This document shows positions 25,499 through 36,083 of a DNA stretch of 64,000 bases, piece by piece (within the stretch, counting starts at the first letter, position 1; every line of letters begins with the position of its first letter). The stretch comes from Salinicola lusitanus (lineage in GTDB: Bacteria; Pseudomonadota; Gammaproteobacteria; Pseudomonadales; Halomonadaceae), in assembly GCF_003206045.1 (NCBI RefSeq), contig NZ_PZJM01000009.1, forward strand, positions 186,001-250,000, given 5' to 3'. The translations under genes and the position numbers were made by a program. The notes beneath the pieces are model-generated. The model saw nothing but the letters and a program-made list of their open reading frames with translations. It was not told where the DNA came from and ran no database searches.

Positions 25499-26671
25499 CT
25501 ACCGCGCCTGCCCGCTCATCGCGTCGGATGTCGTCGGCAGATCGAGGAACTGCTGCATGATCCGGGTATCCCGGAATCGCTCGATCAACTCCGGATCGCC
25601 TTCCAGCGATGGCGGATTCGCCAGCCCTTCCCGGATCTTGGCTGCCAGACCGGTGACGCTGTTATCGGCGATCAGGCGGGCCTGATCGTGAATCAACACG
25701 TTGCGCACACCGCCTGGGCAGTCGACCGCCACGCAGGGCGTGCCGCAGATCATGCTTTCGGCCAACACGATACCGAAGGCTTCGCTGCGCGAGCTCAGCA
25801 CGAACAGCCGGGCGTGTTTCATCCAGGGGTAGGGATTGGGCCGGCTGCCGATGAAATGGATCCGCTCACTCGCCCCCCGCTCTGCGACCAGCGTCTCCAG
25901 GCTCTCTCGCTTGGGTCCATCGCCGACGATGACCAGATCCTCTTCGATCCCCGCCTCCAGATAGGCCAGGATCAGCCACTCCTGGCGCTTGACGTCCGAG
26001 AGCCGTGAGACGTGGACGATGAACGGCCTGGCCGGCAGCTCCACCGGTTCTTCGGCCTGGCGGCGGATGGCCTCGATATCGCACGGGTTCATGATGGTCG
26101 CCCACCGATGAGGGCGAATCCCATGATGGCCGAGCTGCTTCTCCAACTGCGCCCGCACGTTGGGCGTGTTGCAGACCACCTGCTTGCCCTCATAGAGCCG
26201 GCGGAGATAGAACCCCTTCAGCCTTCCGCCCTCGCTTCCGGGCCAGGAGACCGTCACCTGCCACAAGCGCGGGTCGCGCCAGGACCAGACCGTCTCGAAC
26301 GCGCCCTGCCCGCGCATGATGACGCGATCGATCGGACCGTGTTCCCGTTCCAGCCTGGCAACGAAACGCTTCAGGTAGCGGCCGCCGTAGAAGCCGCGCC
26401 ACAGGAAACCCGATCCCGGCAGCACGGGCTTCAGCAGCGCTCGCGTGATCAGGTCGTATGCCAACCCCAGTCCGGTCTTGCGAAACGCCTTGTCGAAGTC
26501 GAGGCGATGGACCGTCACCGCGTCGTCCGGAACAAGTTCGTGCCCCCCCTTGAGCACCAGGACATGCACATCGTGTCCCTCCCGGGCCAGCACGTTGGCC
26601 AGATTGACCGTGACACGCTCGATGCCACCGATGCTCAATTTGCGTACGACCAGCAATACTCTCTGGGTCAT
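25499..26671 (-). CDS. Glycosyltransferase family 4
   Basis: 390 residues from ATG at 26671 (MTQRVLLVVRKLSIGGIERV). Donor domain features are RPFIVHVSRLSDVKRQEWLILAYLEAG, DLVIVGDGPKRESLETLV, IHFIGSRPNPYPWMKHARLFVLSSRSEAFGIVLAESMICGTPCVAVDCPGG with EX7E. It resembles enzymes that transfer N-acetylhexosamine or hexose in LPS or capsule synthesis, but donor and acceptor are unknown. A longer reading to 26863 would overlap the divergent GT8 gene and is rejected. It is separated by 84 bases from that gene. Confidence 0.83.
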   Translation of the reverse strand: MTQRVLLVVRKLSIGGIERVTVNLANVLAREGHDVHVLVLKGGHELVPDDAVTVHRLDFDKAFRKTGLGLAYDLITRALLKPVLPGSGFLWRGFYGGRYLKRFVARLEREHGPIDRVIMRGQGAFETVWSWRDPRLWQVTVSWPGSEGGRLKGFYLRRLYEGKQVVCNTPNVRAQLEKQLGHHGIRPHRWATIMNPCDIEAIRRQAEEPVELPARPFIVHVSRLSDVKRQEWLILAYLEAGIEEDLVIVGDGPKRESLETLVAERGASERIHFIGSRPNPYPWMKHARLFVLSSRSEAFGIVLAESMICGTPCVAVDCPGGVRNVLIHDQARLIADNSVTGLAAKIREGLANPPSLEGDPELIERFRDTRIMQQFLDLPTTSDAMSGQAR

Positions 26672-26755
26672 GATGGGCCCTAGCGCTTCTTTGCTTACCG
26701 TGGATGGAACGGGCAATATAACTTCCCATCCATTCTCGCACATTCCGGTGAAACG

Positions 26756-27718
26756 ATGGCTCAGACAGCTCAAGACCGGGTCAGTCTGGTGCTGGCCAGC
26801 GATGAGAATTATGCCCTCTGGATGGGTGTGGTCATCTTCTCCTGTCTGGATAAGACCGCACACCCGGCGCTATTGGATTTCTACATTCTGGACGCGGGGA
26901 TATCACCCTCCACCAGGTCACGGCTCGAGCGTCTGGTGGCCAATTACCGAGCCACCTTGACCTGGATAGCGCCGGACAGGAATAGATTCCAGGGATTCCC
27001 CCTGAAACGATATGGCATTGCCACTTACTATCGGTTGGCAGTGGCCAGTTTGGTGCCCAGGCATTTGAACAAGGTGATCTATCTCGATTGTGACCTGCTT
27101 GTCGCCCGGGACATCGTGGAGCTCTGGCAAAGTCCACTGGACGGGAACATCATCGGGGCCGTCGAAAACCTCGGCGTCTCGCCCAAGGACATTGATATCG
27201 ACCGACAGGATTACTTCAACGCCGGGGTACTTCTCATCGATCTGGCCGCCTGGCGTGACGGCGATATCGAAGCCGCCTTGTTCGAGCGCATGAGTACGCT
27301 GAATGAGCGCCTGCAGTATCTGGATCAGGATGTCCTCAACCTGGTATTTCGTCAGCGATGGACGCGGCTCCCCCTTCGCTGGAACCTCCAGCCTAGCGCC
27401 TGGAGTAAAGTCGAGAAGAACAAGACCGTCCAAACCGGCTACCCACACCGCGAATTCGTCACGGCACTACGGGAGCCGGGAATCATCCATTTCCTGGCCA
27501 AGAGCAAGCCATGGAAATTCCCTACATTCCACCCCTACAAACAGACCTACCTGGAGATTTCCCATCAGCTTTTCCCCGATGCAATCGAGTCGAACAAGGT
27601 TACGGCCATGGAAAAGCTGACTCGCCTCTGGCAAGTCGAAAAACATATCAAGAATTTTTTCCGAAACAGGAAATCGGGCGCTATCCGCTACACGGTACCG
27701 CCGCAGAGACAACGCTGA
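26756..27718 (+). CDS. Glycosyltransferase family 8 (WaaJ/WaaO-like)
   Basis: 320 residues, GT-A retaining fold. Family features: VSLVLASDENYALWMGVVIFSCL, RLAVASLVPRHLNKVIYLDCDLLVARDIVELW with the DxD motif DCD, DYFNAGVLLIDLAAWRD, YLDQDVLNLVF and IIHFLAKSKPWK. GT8 enzymes add galactose or glucose to the LPS outer core. The C terminus (about 275-320) is basic and probably membrane-associating. Base composition looks less GC-rich than the flanking genes (for example the AATTTTTTCCG run near 27653), suggesting later acquisition. Convergent with waaF. Confidence 0.85.
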   Translation: MAQTAQDRVSLVLASDENYALWMGVVIFSCLDKTAHPALLDFYILDAGISPSTRSRLERLVANYRATLTWIAPDRNRFQGFPLKRYGIATYYRLAVASLVPRHLNKVIYLDCDLLVARDIVELWQSPLDGNIIGAVENLGVSPKDIDIDRQDYFNAGVLLIDLAAWRDGDIEAALFERMSTLNERLQYLDQDVLNLVFRQRWTRLPLRWNLQPSAWSKVEKNKTVQTGYPHREFVTALREPGIIHFLAKSKPWKFPTFHPYKQTYLEISHQLFPDAIESNKVTAMEKLTRLWQVEKHIKNFFRNRKSGAIRYTVPPQRQR

Positions 27719-27769
27719 CACCCCCCGACAAGGCAACTTCGGTGGCGCTCCAGCGACTGCGTGACAACG

Positions 27770-28816
27770 CTAGGTGTGAAGTTTCATCAGCACGCTCTCC
27801 GGCGACATCTGCTTGAGGCAGTTGCGATGCCCCAGCGGGCAGGTGCGCTCGAAACAGGGCGAGCAGGACAACGCCAGATAGTGGATGTCGGCATTGTCGG
27901 TCAACGGCGGCGTATAGGCGGGCGACGACGAGCCGTAGAGCGCCTGGATGCGGGTGCCGACCGCCGCGGCCACATGCATCAGCCCGGAGTCGTTGGTGAC
28001 CACCTGCTGGCAGGCGGCCAGCAGATCGACGGCATCCGCCAGCCGGGTCTTGCCGCACAGATCGTGGGCGTGATCCAGCCCTTGGGTAATGACGCCGCCA
28101 GCCTCGGCATCCTTGGGCCCCCCCAACACCCAGACGGCGTACCCCCGCGCGATCAACGATTCGGCCAGCTCGCGGAAGTAGTCGAGCGGCCACTGCTTGG
28201 CCGGGCCGTACTCCGCGCCGGGCATCATGCCGATGGCGGGCCGCTCGCCCAGTGCCAGCTCGCCACGCAGCGCTGCCTGACGCGCCGTGTCGACTCGGAG
28301 CCGCGGGTGCGGCGTCTCGAAATCGCCGCTGGCCGCCACGCGGGCATCCAGCCCCAGCGCGACGAAGCGCTTGACGGTCTGATCGAGCACCGTCTTGTCG
28401 AGCCTGCGCCGGTCGTTGAGCAGCACGTAGCGCTGCTCGCCGGTGAAACCGGTGCGGCGGGGAATGCCGGCCAGGAACGGCACCAGTGCCGCCTTCAGCG
28501 AGCGTGGCAGCACGATGGCGTGATCGAAGCGCCCTTTCAGCGAACGTGCGACCTCACGTCGTGTCTTCCAGCCGAACTCGCCGTGCTTCACGTCCAGCGC
28601 GATGGCTTCGTCGACCTCCGGCATGCGCTCGAGAATCGGCAGCGACCAGCCCGGCGCCAGCACGCCGATCGTCGCGCCCGGATGGCGTCGTTTCAGGGTG
28701 ATGAACAGACTCTGTGCCATGACCATATCGCCGACCCAGGAGGGGCCGACGACGAGAAACCGTGGCGCGGCGTCGATGTCGACGACCTTGGCGTCGGCGA
28801 CTGGCGAATCAGCCAT
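27770..28816 (-). CDS. waaF: ADP-heptose:LPS heptosyltransferase II
   Basis: GT9 enzyme adding the second heptose of the inner core. 348 residues. [25 protein letters not shown] at the N terminus, [42 protein letters not shown] (donor loop typical of WaaF), [33 protein letters not shown], and the C-terminal [17 protein letters not shown] cysteine cluster all fit WaaF. The start overlaps the end of hldD by 8 bases, so hldD-waaF form an operon. Confidence 0.94.
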   Translation of the reverse strand: MADSPVADAKVVDIDAAPRFLVVGPSWVGDMVMAQSLFITLKRRHPGATIGVLAPGWSLPILERMPEVDEAIALDVKHGEFGWKTRREVARSLKGRFDHAIVLPRSLKAALVPFLAGIPRRTGFTGEQRYVLLNDRRRLDKTVLDQTVKRFVALGLDARVAASGDFETPHPRLRVDTARQAALRGELALGERPAIGMMPGAEYGPAKQWPLDYFRELAESLIARGYAVWVLGGPKDAEAGGVITQGLDHAHDLCGKTRLADAVDLLAACQQVVTNDSGLMHVAAAVGTRIQALYGSSSPAYTPPLTDNADIHYLALSCSPCFERTCPLGHRNCLKQMSPESVLMKLHT

Positions 28817-29777
28817 TCAGCCATTCCAGATAGGCGGAAACGCCCTCGCGAACGGTCTTGAATTCGGCGCTGTAACCCGCGTCGCGCAGGCGACCGATAT
28901 CGGCCCGGGTGTAGCTCTGATAGCGCCCCTTGAGCTCGTCGGGGAAGTCGATGTACTCGATCTGCCCCTTTCCATAGAAGTCGATCGCGGTCTCGGCGAT
29001 CGCCTTGAACGGCTCGGCTCGGCCGGTGCCCAGGTTGAAGATGCCGGAGACCTCCGGGTTGTCCAGAAACCACAGGTTGACGTCGACCACGTCACCCACG
29101 TAGACGAAGTCGCGGCTCTGCATGCCGGCCTCATAGCCATCCCAGGCACCGAACAGCTTGGGATTCTCGCCGCGCTGCACCTGGGTGTGGTGATGGTAGG
29201 CGACGCTGGCCATCTTGCCCTTGTGCTGTTCCCTGGGGCCGTAGACGTTGAAGTAGCGAAAGCCCACGACCTGGCTGTCGAAATCGTCCCAGCGCGCGCG
29301 GACATACTGGTCGAACAGCAGCTTGGAGTAGCCGTAGACGTTGAGCGGCTTCTCGTGCTCGGGCGCCTCGACGAACACCTCGCTGCCGCCGTAGGTGGCG
29401 GCGGATGACGCATAGAGGAAGGGAATCCGCTTGGCCTGGCAGTACTCGAGCAGCACCTTCGAATATTCGAAGTTGTTCTCCAACATGAAGCGGCCATTCC
29501 ACTCGGTGGTGTCCGAGCAGGCGCCTTCGTGAAAGATCGCCTCGATCGGGGGCAGGCCGCCGATCCCGCCGCGCATCTCACCGCTGAGTTCTGCCTTTAC
29601 TCGAGCCAGGAAATCGTCCTTGTCGAGATAGTCGCCCAGCGTGCAGTCCGCCAGGTTGACGAATTTGGTGCCATCGCTGAGATCGTCGACCACCATGACG
29701 TCCTGATGGCCGCGCGCGTTGAGTGCCTTGACCAGATTGGCCCCGATGAAGCCGGCCCCGCCCGTGACAACGATCAT
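28809..29777 (-). CDS. hldD: ADP-L-glycero-D-manno-heptose 6-epimerase
   Basis: Converts ADP-D,D-heptose to ADP-L,D-heptose, the donor for WaaC/WaaF. 322 residues, extended [25 protein letters not shown] (NADP site GxxGxxG at about 6-12), [23 protein letters not shown], the catalytic YGYSK (Y and K), and [23 protein letters not shown] with HldD-specific residues are all visible. ATG at 29777. First gene of the hldD-waaF unit, divergent from glyQS. Confidence 0.96.
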   Translation of the reverse strand: MIVVTGGAGFIGANLVKALNARGHQDVMVVDDLSDGTKFVNLADCTLGDYLDKDDFLARVKAELSGEMRGGIGGLPPIEAIFHEGACSDTTEWNGRFMLENNFEYSKVLLEYCQAKRIPFLYASSAATYGGSEVFVEAPEHEKPLNVYGYSKLLFDQYVRARWDDFDSQVVGFRYFNVYGPREQHKGKMASVAYHHHTQVQRGENPKLFGAWDGYEAGMQSRDFVYVGDVVDVNLWFLDNPEVSGIFNLGTGRAEPFKAIAETAIDFYGKGQIEYIDFPDELKGRYQSYTRADIGRLRDAGYSAEFKTVREGVSAYLEWLNG

Positions 29778-29891
29778 GTCGTAACTCCTCTTCGATCGAC
29801 CCGGTTATCGGGCGTGACGACTCCGACCCCGCAAGTCGCCCGACGTTCGATGACGCGCCATCAACGATAGCGCCCGATCGTCGCCGGTGCC

Positions 29892-29920
29892 TATAACCGA
29901 TTGAGCGCTAATTGTATACT
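29892..29920 (+). promoter_or_regulatory. Candidate glyQS promoter
   Basis: TATACT (29915-29920) is a strong -10, but the -35 at the expected distance (TATAAC, 29892-29897) is weak. It lies 38 bases before the glyQ ATG. Confidence 0.35.
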
Positions 29921-29958
29921 TGGCGGCTCACGAATTCATGGGCAACGGTGCGCAGTCA

Positions 29959-30918
29959 ATGACAGACTCGACGGCAGATGCGAAAACCTTTCAGGGGCTG
30001 ATACTCGCCCTTCAGCAATACTGGGCGGAACGGGGCTGCGTGATCATGCAGCCACTCGACATGGAAGTGGGTGCCGGCACCTTTCATCCGGCCACGTTCC
30101 TGCGTTCGATCGGCCCGGAGAGCTGGAATGCCGCCTACGTCCAGCCGTCGCGCCGCCCCACCGACGGCCGTTATGGGGAAAACCCCAATCGTCTGCAGCA
30201 CTACTACCAGTTCCAGGTGGTGATGAAGCCATCGCCGAAGGACCTTCAGGATCTCTATCTGGGATCGCTGGAGCGGCTGGGGATCGACCCGCGGGTTCAC
30301 GACATCCGCTTCGTCGAGGACAACTGGGAATCCCCCACCCTCGGCGCCTGGGGGCTCGGGTGGGAAGTCTGGCTCAACGGCATGGAAGTGACCCAGTTCA
30401 CCTATTTCCAGCAGGCCGGAGGCATCGAGTGCTACCCGGTGACCGGCGAGCTGACCTACGGACTCGAGCGGATCGCCATGTACCTGCAGGATGTCGACAG
30501 CGTCTACGACCTGGTGTGGACGATCGCCCCGGACGGCAGCCGCGTCACCTATGGCGACGTCTACCTGCAGAACGAGCGAGAGCAGTCTACCTACAACTTC
30601 GAGCATGCCGACGTGCCTTACCTGTTCGAGGCCTTCGACCACTGCGAGGGCGAATGCAACAAGCTGCTCGAGGCCAATCTGCCGCTGCCGGCCTACGAGC
30701 AGGTCCTGAAGGCATCTCACACCTTCAACCTGCTGGACGCCCGCCACGCCATCTCGGTGACCGAGCGCCAGCGCTATATCCTCAGGGTTCGTACCCTGGC
30801 CCGTGACGTCGCTCACGCCTACTACGCCTCACGGGAAGCCGCCGGCTTCCCGCTGGCGCCCGAAGCGCTGCGTCGGGAGCTCACGCAGGCATCAGAAACT
30901 CAACAGGGAGACGCATGA
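29959..30918 (+). CDS. glyQ: Glycine--tRNA ligase alpha subunit
   Basis: Catalytic subunit of the bacterial alpha2-beta2 glycyl-tRNA synthetase. 319 residues. Clear class II features: [69 protein letters not shown] (motif 2) and [23 protein letters not shown] (motif 3). ATG at 29959 ([13 protein letters not shown]). An in-frame ATG at 29938 or earlier would extend into the promoter. The stop overlaps the glyS start (ATGA). Confidence 0.97.
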   Translation: MTDSTADAKTFQGLILALQQYWAERGCVIMQPLDMEVGAGTFHPATFLRSIGPESWNAAYVQPSRRPTDGRYGENPNRLQHYYQFQVVMKPSPKDLQDLYLGSLERLGIDPRVHDIRFVEDNWESPTLGAWGLGWEVWLNGMEVTQFTYFQQAGGIECYPVTGELTYGLERIAMYLQDVDSVYDLVWTIAPDGSRVTYGDVYLQNEREQSTYNFEHADVPYLFEAFDHCEGECNKLLEANLPLPAYEQVLKASHTFNLLDARHAISVTERQRYILRVRTLARDVAHAYYASREAAGFPLAPEALRRELTQASETQQGDA

Positions 30919-32987
30919 GCATGGCAGTCAACACGCTACTGATCGAACTGGGCGTCGAAGAGCTGCCGCCGGGTGCACTCGCCAACCTCGCCTTCGCCCT
31001 GCGCGACGGTGTCGCCAAGGGGCTCGACGAGGCCGAGATTCCCCATGGCACGGCGCATGCCCTCGCCTCGCCGCGGCGTCTTGCCGTGCGCATCGAGGCG
31101 CTCGCTGACAAGCAGCCTGATCGGGAGGTCGAAAAGCGCGGCCCGGCGCTGGCAGCCGCCTACAAGGATGGCCAGCCGACCAAGGCAGCCGAAGGTTTCG
31201 CACGCTCCTGTGGCGTCACGGTAGACGATCTGATCCACCTGGAGACCGACAAGGGCACCTGGCTCGGCTACCGTGAACGACAGCAGGGAGACACTGTCGA
31301 GACGCTGCTGCCCGCTATCGTCAATGCCGCCATCAACGCCCTGCCGGTCCCCAAGAACATGCGCTGGGGTGCCTCGCGCATCGAGTTTTCGCGTCCGGTC
31401 CACTGGCTGGTGCTGCTTTACGGCGATCAGGTCGTGCCGGCCAGCGTACTCGGCCTGGAGTCCGGTCGTACGACACAGGGGCATCGCTTCCACGCCCCTG
31501 ACCCGATCGAACTCGCCCACGCCGACGACTACGAGTCCGTGCTCGAGAATGCTTACGTGCTGGTGAGTCTGGAACGCCGTCGCGAGCGCATCCGCGAGCA
31601 GGTACTGGCCGAAGCGGAAGTGCACGACGCCCAGGCGGTCATCGACGACGATCTGCTCGAGGAGGTCAATGGCCTGGTCGAGTGGCCGGTAGCGCTCACC
31701 GGCAGCTTCGACGAGCGCTTCCTCGAGGTGCCCGCCGAGTGCCTGATCTCCTCGATGAAGGCCAACCAGAAGTACTTCCACCTGCTCGATGCCGACGGCA
31801 AGCTCAAGCCGCAGTTCATCACGCTGGCCAATATCGACAGCGAAGACCCGCAGCAGGTCATCTACGGCAACGAGAAGGTGATCCGCCCACGCCTGGCCGA
31901 TGCCGCCTTCTTCTTCGAGACCGACCGTAAGAAGACACTGGAGGCCCGCCGCGAATCCCTGGCCAGCGTCGTGTTCCAGCGCGAGCTGGGATCTCTCGCC
32001 GACAAGGCCGCGCGCAGCGAGGTCGTCGCACGGTTCATCGCCGGCAAGATAGGCGGAGATTCCCAGGCGGCGGCCCGCGCCGCCCAACTGGCGAAGTGCG
32101 ATCTGGTCACGGAGATGGTGCTCGAATTCCCGGAACTGCAGGGCATCATGGGCACCTACTACGCCCGTCACGACGGTGAATCGGAAGCCGTTGCCGAAGC
32201 CATCCACGAGCAGTACTTGCCGCGCTTCGCCAGTGACGGGATTCCGAGCACGCCCACCGGCATGGCGATCGCCCTGGCGGACCGCCTGGATACGTTGACC
32301 GGTATCTTCGGTATCGGCCAGCGGCCCACCGGCGCCAAGGACCCCTTCGCCCTGCGTCGCGCCACCATCGGCGTGCTCAACATCCTGATCAAGGGTGAGC
32401 TGGATCTGGACCTGCGCGAGCTGCTGGAACTCGCTGCATCCCAGCACCGGGCCCTGCCCAAGGCCGATGGCCTGGTGGACGACGTCATGGCCTACATGCT
32501 CGATCGATTCCGGGCCTGGGCCCAGGACGAAGGCTTCCCGGTAGATGTCTACCTGGCCGTGCGGGCCCGGCCGGTGACCCGCCCGCTGGACTTCGCACGC
32601 CGTCTCCGCGCCGTCCACCGGTTCAGCCAGCGCGAAGAAGCCTCAGCGCTGGCCGCCGCCAACAAGCGGGTCTCCAACATTCTGGCCAAACAGGCACACG
32701 CTGCCGGTGCCGATGTGGACACCCACCTCCTCTCGGAAGAGGTCGAGATCGCCCTGGCCAACGCCGTCGCCGATTGCCGCAATCAGGTCGAACCCCTGTT
32801 CCGCGAAGCGGCCTACGCGGAGGCGCTCGACATTCTCGCCACACTGAGGGCGCCGGTGGATCGCTTCTTCGACGAGGTCATGGTCGCGGTGGATGACGAT
32901 GCCGTACGGGCCAATCGACTGGCGCTGTTGGCCAGCCTGCAGGCGCTGTTCCTCGAAGTCGCCGACATCTCGGAACTGCAGCAGTAG
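30915..32987 (+). CDS. glyS: Glycine--tRNA ligase beta subunit
   Basis: 690 residues, usual size. Needed for tRNA binding. [27 protein letters not shown] at the N terminus, [44 protein letters not shown], an HD-like segment around [30 protein letters not shown], and a C-terminal anticodon-binding-like domain ending DISELQQ. Overlaps glyQ by 4 bases, and an ATG at 30921 is an alternative start. Its transcript ends at the terminator at 33022-33061, just past a parS site. Confidence 0.97.
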   Translation: MSMAVNTLLIELGVEELPPGALANLAFALRDGVAKGLDEAEIPHGTAHALASPRRLAVRIEALADKQPDREVEKRGPALAAAYKDGQPTKAAEGFARSCGVTVDDLIHLETDKGTWLGYRERQQGDTVETLLPAIVNAAINALPVPKNMRWGASRIEFSRPVHWLVLLYGDQVVPASVLGLESGRTTQGHRFHAPDPIELAHADDYESVLENAYVLVSLERRRERIREQVLAEAEVHDAQAVIDDDLLEEVNGLVEWPVALTGSFDERFLEVPAECLISSMKANQKYFHLLDADGKLKPQFITLANIDSEDPQQVIYGNEKVIRPRLADAAFFFETDRKKTLEARRESLASVVFQRELGSLADKAARSEVVARFIAGKIGGDSQAAARAAQLAKCDLVTEMVLEFPELQGIMGTYYARHDGESEAVAEAIHEQYLPRFASDGIPSTPTGMAIALADRLDTLTGIFGIGQRPTGAKDPFALRRATIGVLNILIKGELDLDLRELLELAASQHRALPKADGLVDDVMAYMLDRFRAWAQDEGFPVDVYLAVRARPVTRPLDFARRLRAVHRFSQREEASALAAANKRVSNILAKQAHAAGADVDTHLLSEEVEIALANAVADCRNQVEPLFREAAYAEALDILATLRAPVDRFFDEVMVAVDDDAVRANRLALLASLQALFLEVADISELQQ

Positions 32988-33000
32988 CCGCTGGCTTCAC

Positions 33001-33016
33001 TGTTTCACGTGAAACA
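33001..33016. promoter_or_regulatory. parS: parS centromere site 1 (perfect)
   Basis: TGTTTCACGTGAAACA, exact 16-bp ParB-binding palindrome. It lies 13 bases after the glyS stop and 5 bases before the glyS terminator stem. Confidence 0.95.
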
Positions 33017-33021
33017 GCAGG

Positions 33022-33061
33022 GCCCGGCGTTCTGATCTAAGATCAGGGCGCCGGGCTTTTT
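33022..33061 (+). terminator. Rho-independent terminator of glyQS
   Basis: Stem GCCCGGCG (33022-33029) with CGCCGGGC (33049-33056), and inner stem CTGATC/GATCAG around a TAA loop, followed by TTTTT. A strong canonical terminator. Confidence 0.9.
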
Positions 33062-33144
33062 CGTATTCGGGCGGGGTACCGCAAAGTCCAGGCAAAAGTT
33101 TGGCCGCCCGGGACCTGAGCCCGTCGGCGCCAAGCTCAAGCCGA

Positions 33145-33160
33145 TGTTTCACGTGAAACA
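33145..33160. promoter_or_regulatory. parS: parS centromere site 2 (perfect)
   Basis: TGTTTCACGTGAAACA, exact. It lies 95 bases upstream of the gmhB start. The palindrome happens to read in frame with gmhB as FHVKQ, which creates a false upstream extension. Confidence 0.95.
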
Positions 33161-33254
33161 AGTTCGCCATCCAAGACGCATCCGGTTTCAACTATTGCCA
33201 TCCAGGAAAGTCTTGGACCCACCCTCTGATGGCAACGCCCAGGGAGGCTGCAGC

Positions 33255-33827
33255 GTGGAGAAAGTGATCATTCTGGATCGAGACGGCGTCATCAACGAAG
33301 ACTCCGACGCCTACATCAAGTCAGTGGACGAATGGCACCCCTACCCCACGGCCTTCCAAGCCATTGCGCGGCTGGGCTACGCGGGCTGGACGGTCGCGGT
33401 GGCAACCAACCAGTCTGGCGTCGGCCGCGGCTACTACAGCGAAGAGACTCTCACGGCCATCCACGAAACGATGCTGGAAAAGGCTCGTCTGGCCGGTGGT
33501 GAAATAGCCCGAGTGCTTCACTGCCCTCATCGTCCGGAAGTCGGGTGTGAGTGTCGTAAGCCCAAACCGGGCATGCTGTTGCAACTGCAGCGGGAGCTCG
33601 CCATCCCGAGCCTCGAGCAGAGCTGGATGGTCGGCGACAGCCTGCGCGATATTCAGGCCGGCATCGCGGCGGGCTGCCGTACCGCACTGGTCGAGACCGG
33701 AAAGGGCCAGCGCTACGTGGACCAGGTGCGAGCTGCGTTCCCTTCGACGTGGATATGCCGAGACCTTGACCAGTTCGTGACCAGACTGACTGGCGATGAG
33801 AACGGCGAGGAGCAGTACCCGTCATGA
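33255..33827 (+). CDS. gmhB: D-glycero-beta-D-manno-heptose 1,7-bisphosphate 7-phosphatase
   Basis: HAD-family phosphatase removing the 7-phosphate of heptose bisphosphate on the ADP-heptose route. 190 residues. DRDGVIN (nucleophile aspartates, 8-14), ATNQSGVGRGYY, the zinc loop CPHRPEVGCECRKPKPG (about 93-109), and MVGDSLRDIQAG. Start is GTG at 33255, since AGGGAGG lies seven bases upstream. The ATG at 33144 would translate parS and is rejected. It stands apart from hldE and hldD, in the parS cluster. Confidence 0.94.
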   Translation: MEKVIILDRDGVINEDSDAYIKSVDEWHPYPTAFQAIARLGYAGWTVAVATNQSGVGRGYYSEETLTAIHETMLEKARLAGGEIARVLHCPHRPEVGCECRKPKPGMLLQLQRELAIPSLEQSWMVGDSLRDIQAGIAAGCRTALVETGKGQRYVDQVRAAFPSTWICRDLDQFVTRLTGDENGEEQYPS

Positions 33828-33854
33828 CCCCGTGTCCAGGACGGCACCATGGTG

Positions 33855-33870
33855 TGTTTCACGTGAAACA
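33855..33870. promoter_or_regulatory. parS: parS centromere site 3 (perfect)
   Basis: TGTTTCACGTGAAACA, exact. It lies 27 bases after the gmhB stop and 97 bases before the asmA-family start. Confidence 0.95.
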
Positions 33871-33967
33871 GGTCACTGAGGCCAGTGGATGTCGTCACTT
33901 TAAATCACAAACGCAACCCTCGTCCTGAACTACCCTTGGGTTATCCCCAACGGATGGGCTTACGGAA

Positions 33968-36049
33968 ATGACTCTGGGAAAGAAGATCAGCCTCTGGGTA
34001 GTGGCGGTCGTCCTGATCATCCTGGTGGCGATGATCGTCATCATTCTCACCTTCGACTGGAACCGCCTGAAGCCGACTATCAATCAGCGCGTGTCGGAAG
34101 CCATTCACCGCCCCTTCGCCATCGAGGGGGATCTCAGTCTCGATTGGCAGCGCCCGGAAGGCGAGTCCGGTTGGCACGGCTGGATCCCGTGGCCGCACCT
34201 GCGCGCCGAAGATATCCAGCTGGGTAGCCCCGACACGGTTACCGATGCCGATCTGGCGAGCCTGACTGCACTCGACATCGTGCTGTCACCGCTACCCCTG
34301 CTGCACAAGAGGCTTTCCATACCCCACATCGAGCTCACCGGCGGTGAGGCGACACTGGTCCGCCTCCAGGATGGCAGCAATAATTGGACATTCGATCTCG
34401 GTACCGGCGATGACGCATCGCAGCCGGATGACAGTGATCAGCAAGGCGGCTGGACTGTCGACGTGGGGGAGATTGCCTTCGACCCCATCGACCTTCATTA
34501 CCAGGATGCAACGCTGGCGGCCAATGTCGATGCCACGGTGGAGCTACTGGGTGAACCGATCGCCTTCGACGCGCTGACCGACAGCGAGAGTGCCGCCGGC
34601 CAGGCCGTCGCCGAGCAGCAGGTCGCCGACTATCGTTTCGGATGGCGCGCCCAGGGCAGCTACCGAAATCAGACTTTCGAGGGCAGTGGTCGGCTGGGCG
34701 ACCTGGCGGCGTTACGTCAGCGCGGTGCCGCCTACCCCGTACAGGCGGATCTACACGCGGGGGCGACCCGAGTGTCGGTCAACGGCACACTCACCGATCC
34801 TCTCGCTCCCAAGAAGATCGACATGGATCTCAGTTTCTCCGGCCAGAACCTGGGGGATCTCTACAACGTGATCGGCGTAACCTTGCCGGACACGCCCCCC
34901 TACTCTACCCGAGGGCATCTCACCGCAAACCTGGACAGCCAGGAAGCGCTGTCGTTTCGCTATCAGGACTTTGACGGCCAGATCGGGGAGAGCGATATCC
35001 ATGGTGATCTCACCTACCTGCTCGGCGAGCCGCGACCGTCTCTCACCGGCGAGGTCGTATCGCGCCAGCTGAGATTCGCCGATCTGGCGCCGCTGATCGG
35101 TGCCGATACCGGCAGCGAAGATCAGGGCGAAGGGAACCAGGATGGGGAGAGCCAGCAGCCGCCGGACAAGGTGCTACCGGTCAGCGAGTTCCAGACCGCC
35201 CAGTGGCGGACCATGGATGCCGACGTCAAGTTTACGGCTCAGCGCATCGAACATGGAGATTCGCTGCCGCTGGACGACCTCTATACCCACGTGACCCTGA
35301 AAGACGGCGAGATCCTGCTGGATCCACTGCGTTTCGGCGTCGCCGGCGGCAACCTCAATACCACGCTGCGGCTCGATGGTAGCCAGGAGCCGATGCAGAG
35401 TCGTGTGGACATGCACATTCGCCGCCTGCTGCTCAGCGAGATGTTTCCCGATGTCGACCTGATGCAGAACAGCCGTGGCGAACTCAACGGCGATGCCACG
35501 CTCAGTGGCACGGGCAACTCGGTGGCCGCCATTCTCGGCAGCAGCAACGGCAGTTTGCAGATGTTGATCAGCGATGGCGTCATCAGCCAGAACCTGATGG
35601 AACTGGCCGGCCTCAACGTCGGGAACTATCTCGTGGGCCAGCTGTTCGGCGACGAGCAGGTCGATATCAACTGTGCGGCCACCAACCTGGAGGTCGACGA
35701 CGGCTTGGCGACGACCCGCTTCTTCGTCATCGACACGGAGAACGCTCTGATCCGGGTCGACGGCACGGTCAATTTCAAGACGGAAGGCCTGGATCTGAAT
35801 ATCGAACCGGAGAGCAAGGGCGCGCGCGTGTTCACCTTGCGCTCACCGCTCTACGTGCACGGCACCATGAAGAATCCGTCACCCGGGGTCGATGCCGGCT
35901 CGCTATTGGCACGGGGTGCGGTAGGGGCATTCCTCGGGACCGTGGCGACGCCAGCGGCAGCGCTGTTGGCACTGGTATCGCCGAGCGCCGATGAAACCAC
36001 GCCATGCAACGACTTCCTGAGTCAGATTCAGACCGACGCCTCCCCTTGA
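33968..36049 (+). CDS. AsmA family protein
   Basis: 693 residues. One N-terminal membrane span (about 7-29), then a large periplasmic domain: FDWNRLKPTINQRVSEAIHRPFAIEGDLSLDW is the classic AsmA N-terminal repeat. The C-terminal AsmA_2 region contains GDATLSGTGNSVAAILGSSNGSLQMLISDGVISQNLMELAGLNVGN and a final GSLLARGAVGAFLGTVATPAAALLALV. AsmA-type proteins are bridge-like molecules involved in outer-membrane phospholipid transport and assembly. An acidic Gln/Glu-rich linker lies at about 378-400. Whether this is AsmA proper, YicH or YhjG cannot be settled by eye. Flanked by parS sites on both sides. Confidence 0.9.
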   Translation: MTLGKKISLWVVAVVLIILVAMIVIILTFDWNRLKPTINQRVSEAIHRPFAIEGDLSLDWQRPEGESGWHGWIPWPHLRAEDIQLGSPDTVTDADLASLTALDIVLSPLPLLHKRLSIPHIELTGGEATLVRLQDGSNNWTFDLGTGDDASQPDDSDQQGGWTVDVGEIAFDPIDLHYQDATLAANVDATVELLGEPIAFDALTDSESAAGQAVAEQQVADYRFGWRAQGSYRNQTFEGSGRLGDLAALRQRGAAYPVQADLHAGATRVSVNGTLTDPLAPKKIDMDLSFSGQNLGDLYNVIGVTLPDTPPYSTRGHLTANLDSQEALSFRYQDFDGQIGESDIHGDLTYLLGEPRPSLTGEVVSRQLRFADLAPLIGADTGSEDQGEGNQDGESQQPPDKVLPVSEFQTAQWRTMDADVKFTAQRIEHGDSLPLDDLYTHVTLKDGEILLDPLRFGVAGGNLNTTLRLDGSQEPMQSRVDMHIRRLLLSEMFPDVDLMQNSRGELNGDATLSGTGNSVAAILGSSNGSLQMLISDGVISQNLMELAGLNVGNYLVGQLFGDEQVDINCAATNLEVDDGLATTRFFVIDTENALIRVDGTVNFKTEGLDLNIEPESKGARVFTLRSPLYVHGTMKNPSPGVDAGSLLARGAVGAFLGTVATPAAALLALVSPSADETTPCNDFLSQIQTDASP

Positions 36050-36055
36050 GAGGAA

Positions 36056-36071
36056 TGTTTCACGTGAAACC
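36056..36071. promoter_or_regulatory. parS: parS centromere site 4 (one mismatch)
   Basis: TGTTTCACGTGAAACC, with the last base differing from the consensus. It begins 6 bases after the asmA-family stop. Confidence 0.88.
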
Positions 36072-36083
36072 TGATGAACGGAG

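Noticed and set aside
25392-26863. Extension of the GT4 gene to 26863
   Set aside because: It would overlap the divergent GT8 gene, and the family N terminus starts at 26671.
30936-32618. 560-residue minus-strand frame over glyS
   Set aside because: Shadow of glyS, which is unmistakable on the plus strand.
33144-33254. Upstream ATG extension of gmhB beginning FHVKQ
   Set aside because: It is a translation of the parS palindrome. AGGGAGG places the real GTG start at 33255.
33941-33949. TTATCCCCA as a DnaA box upstream of the asmA-family gene
   Set aside because: Single isolated variant with a mismatch, expected by chance in this length.
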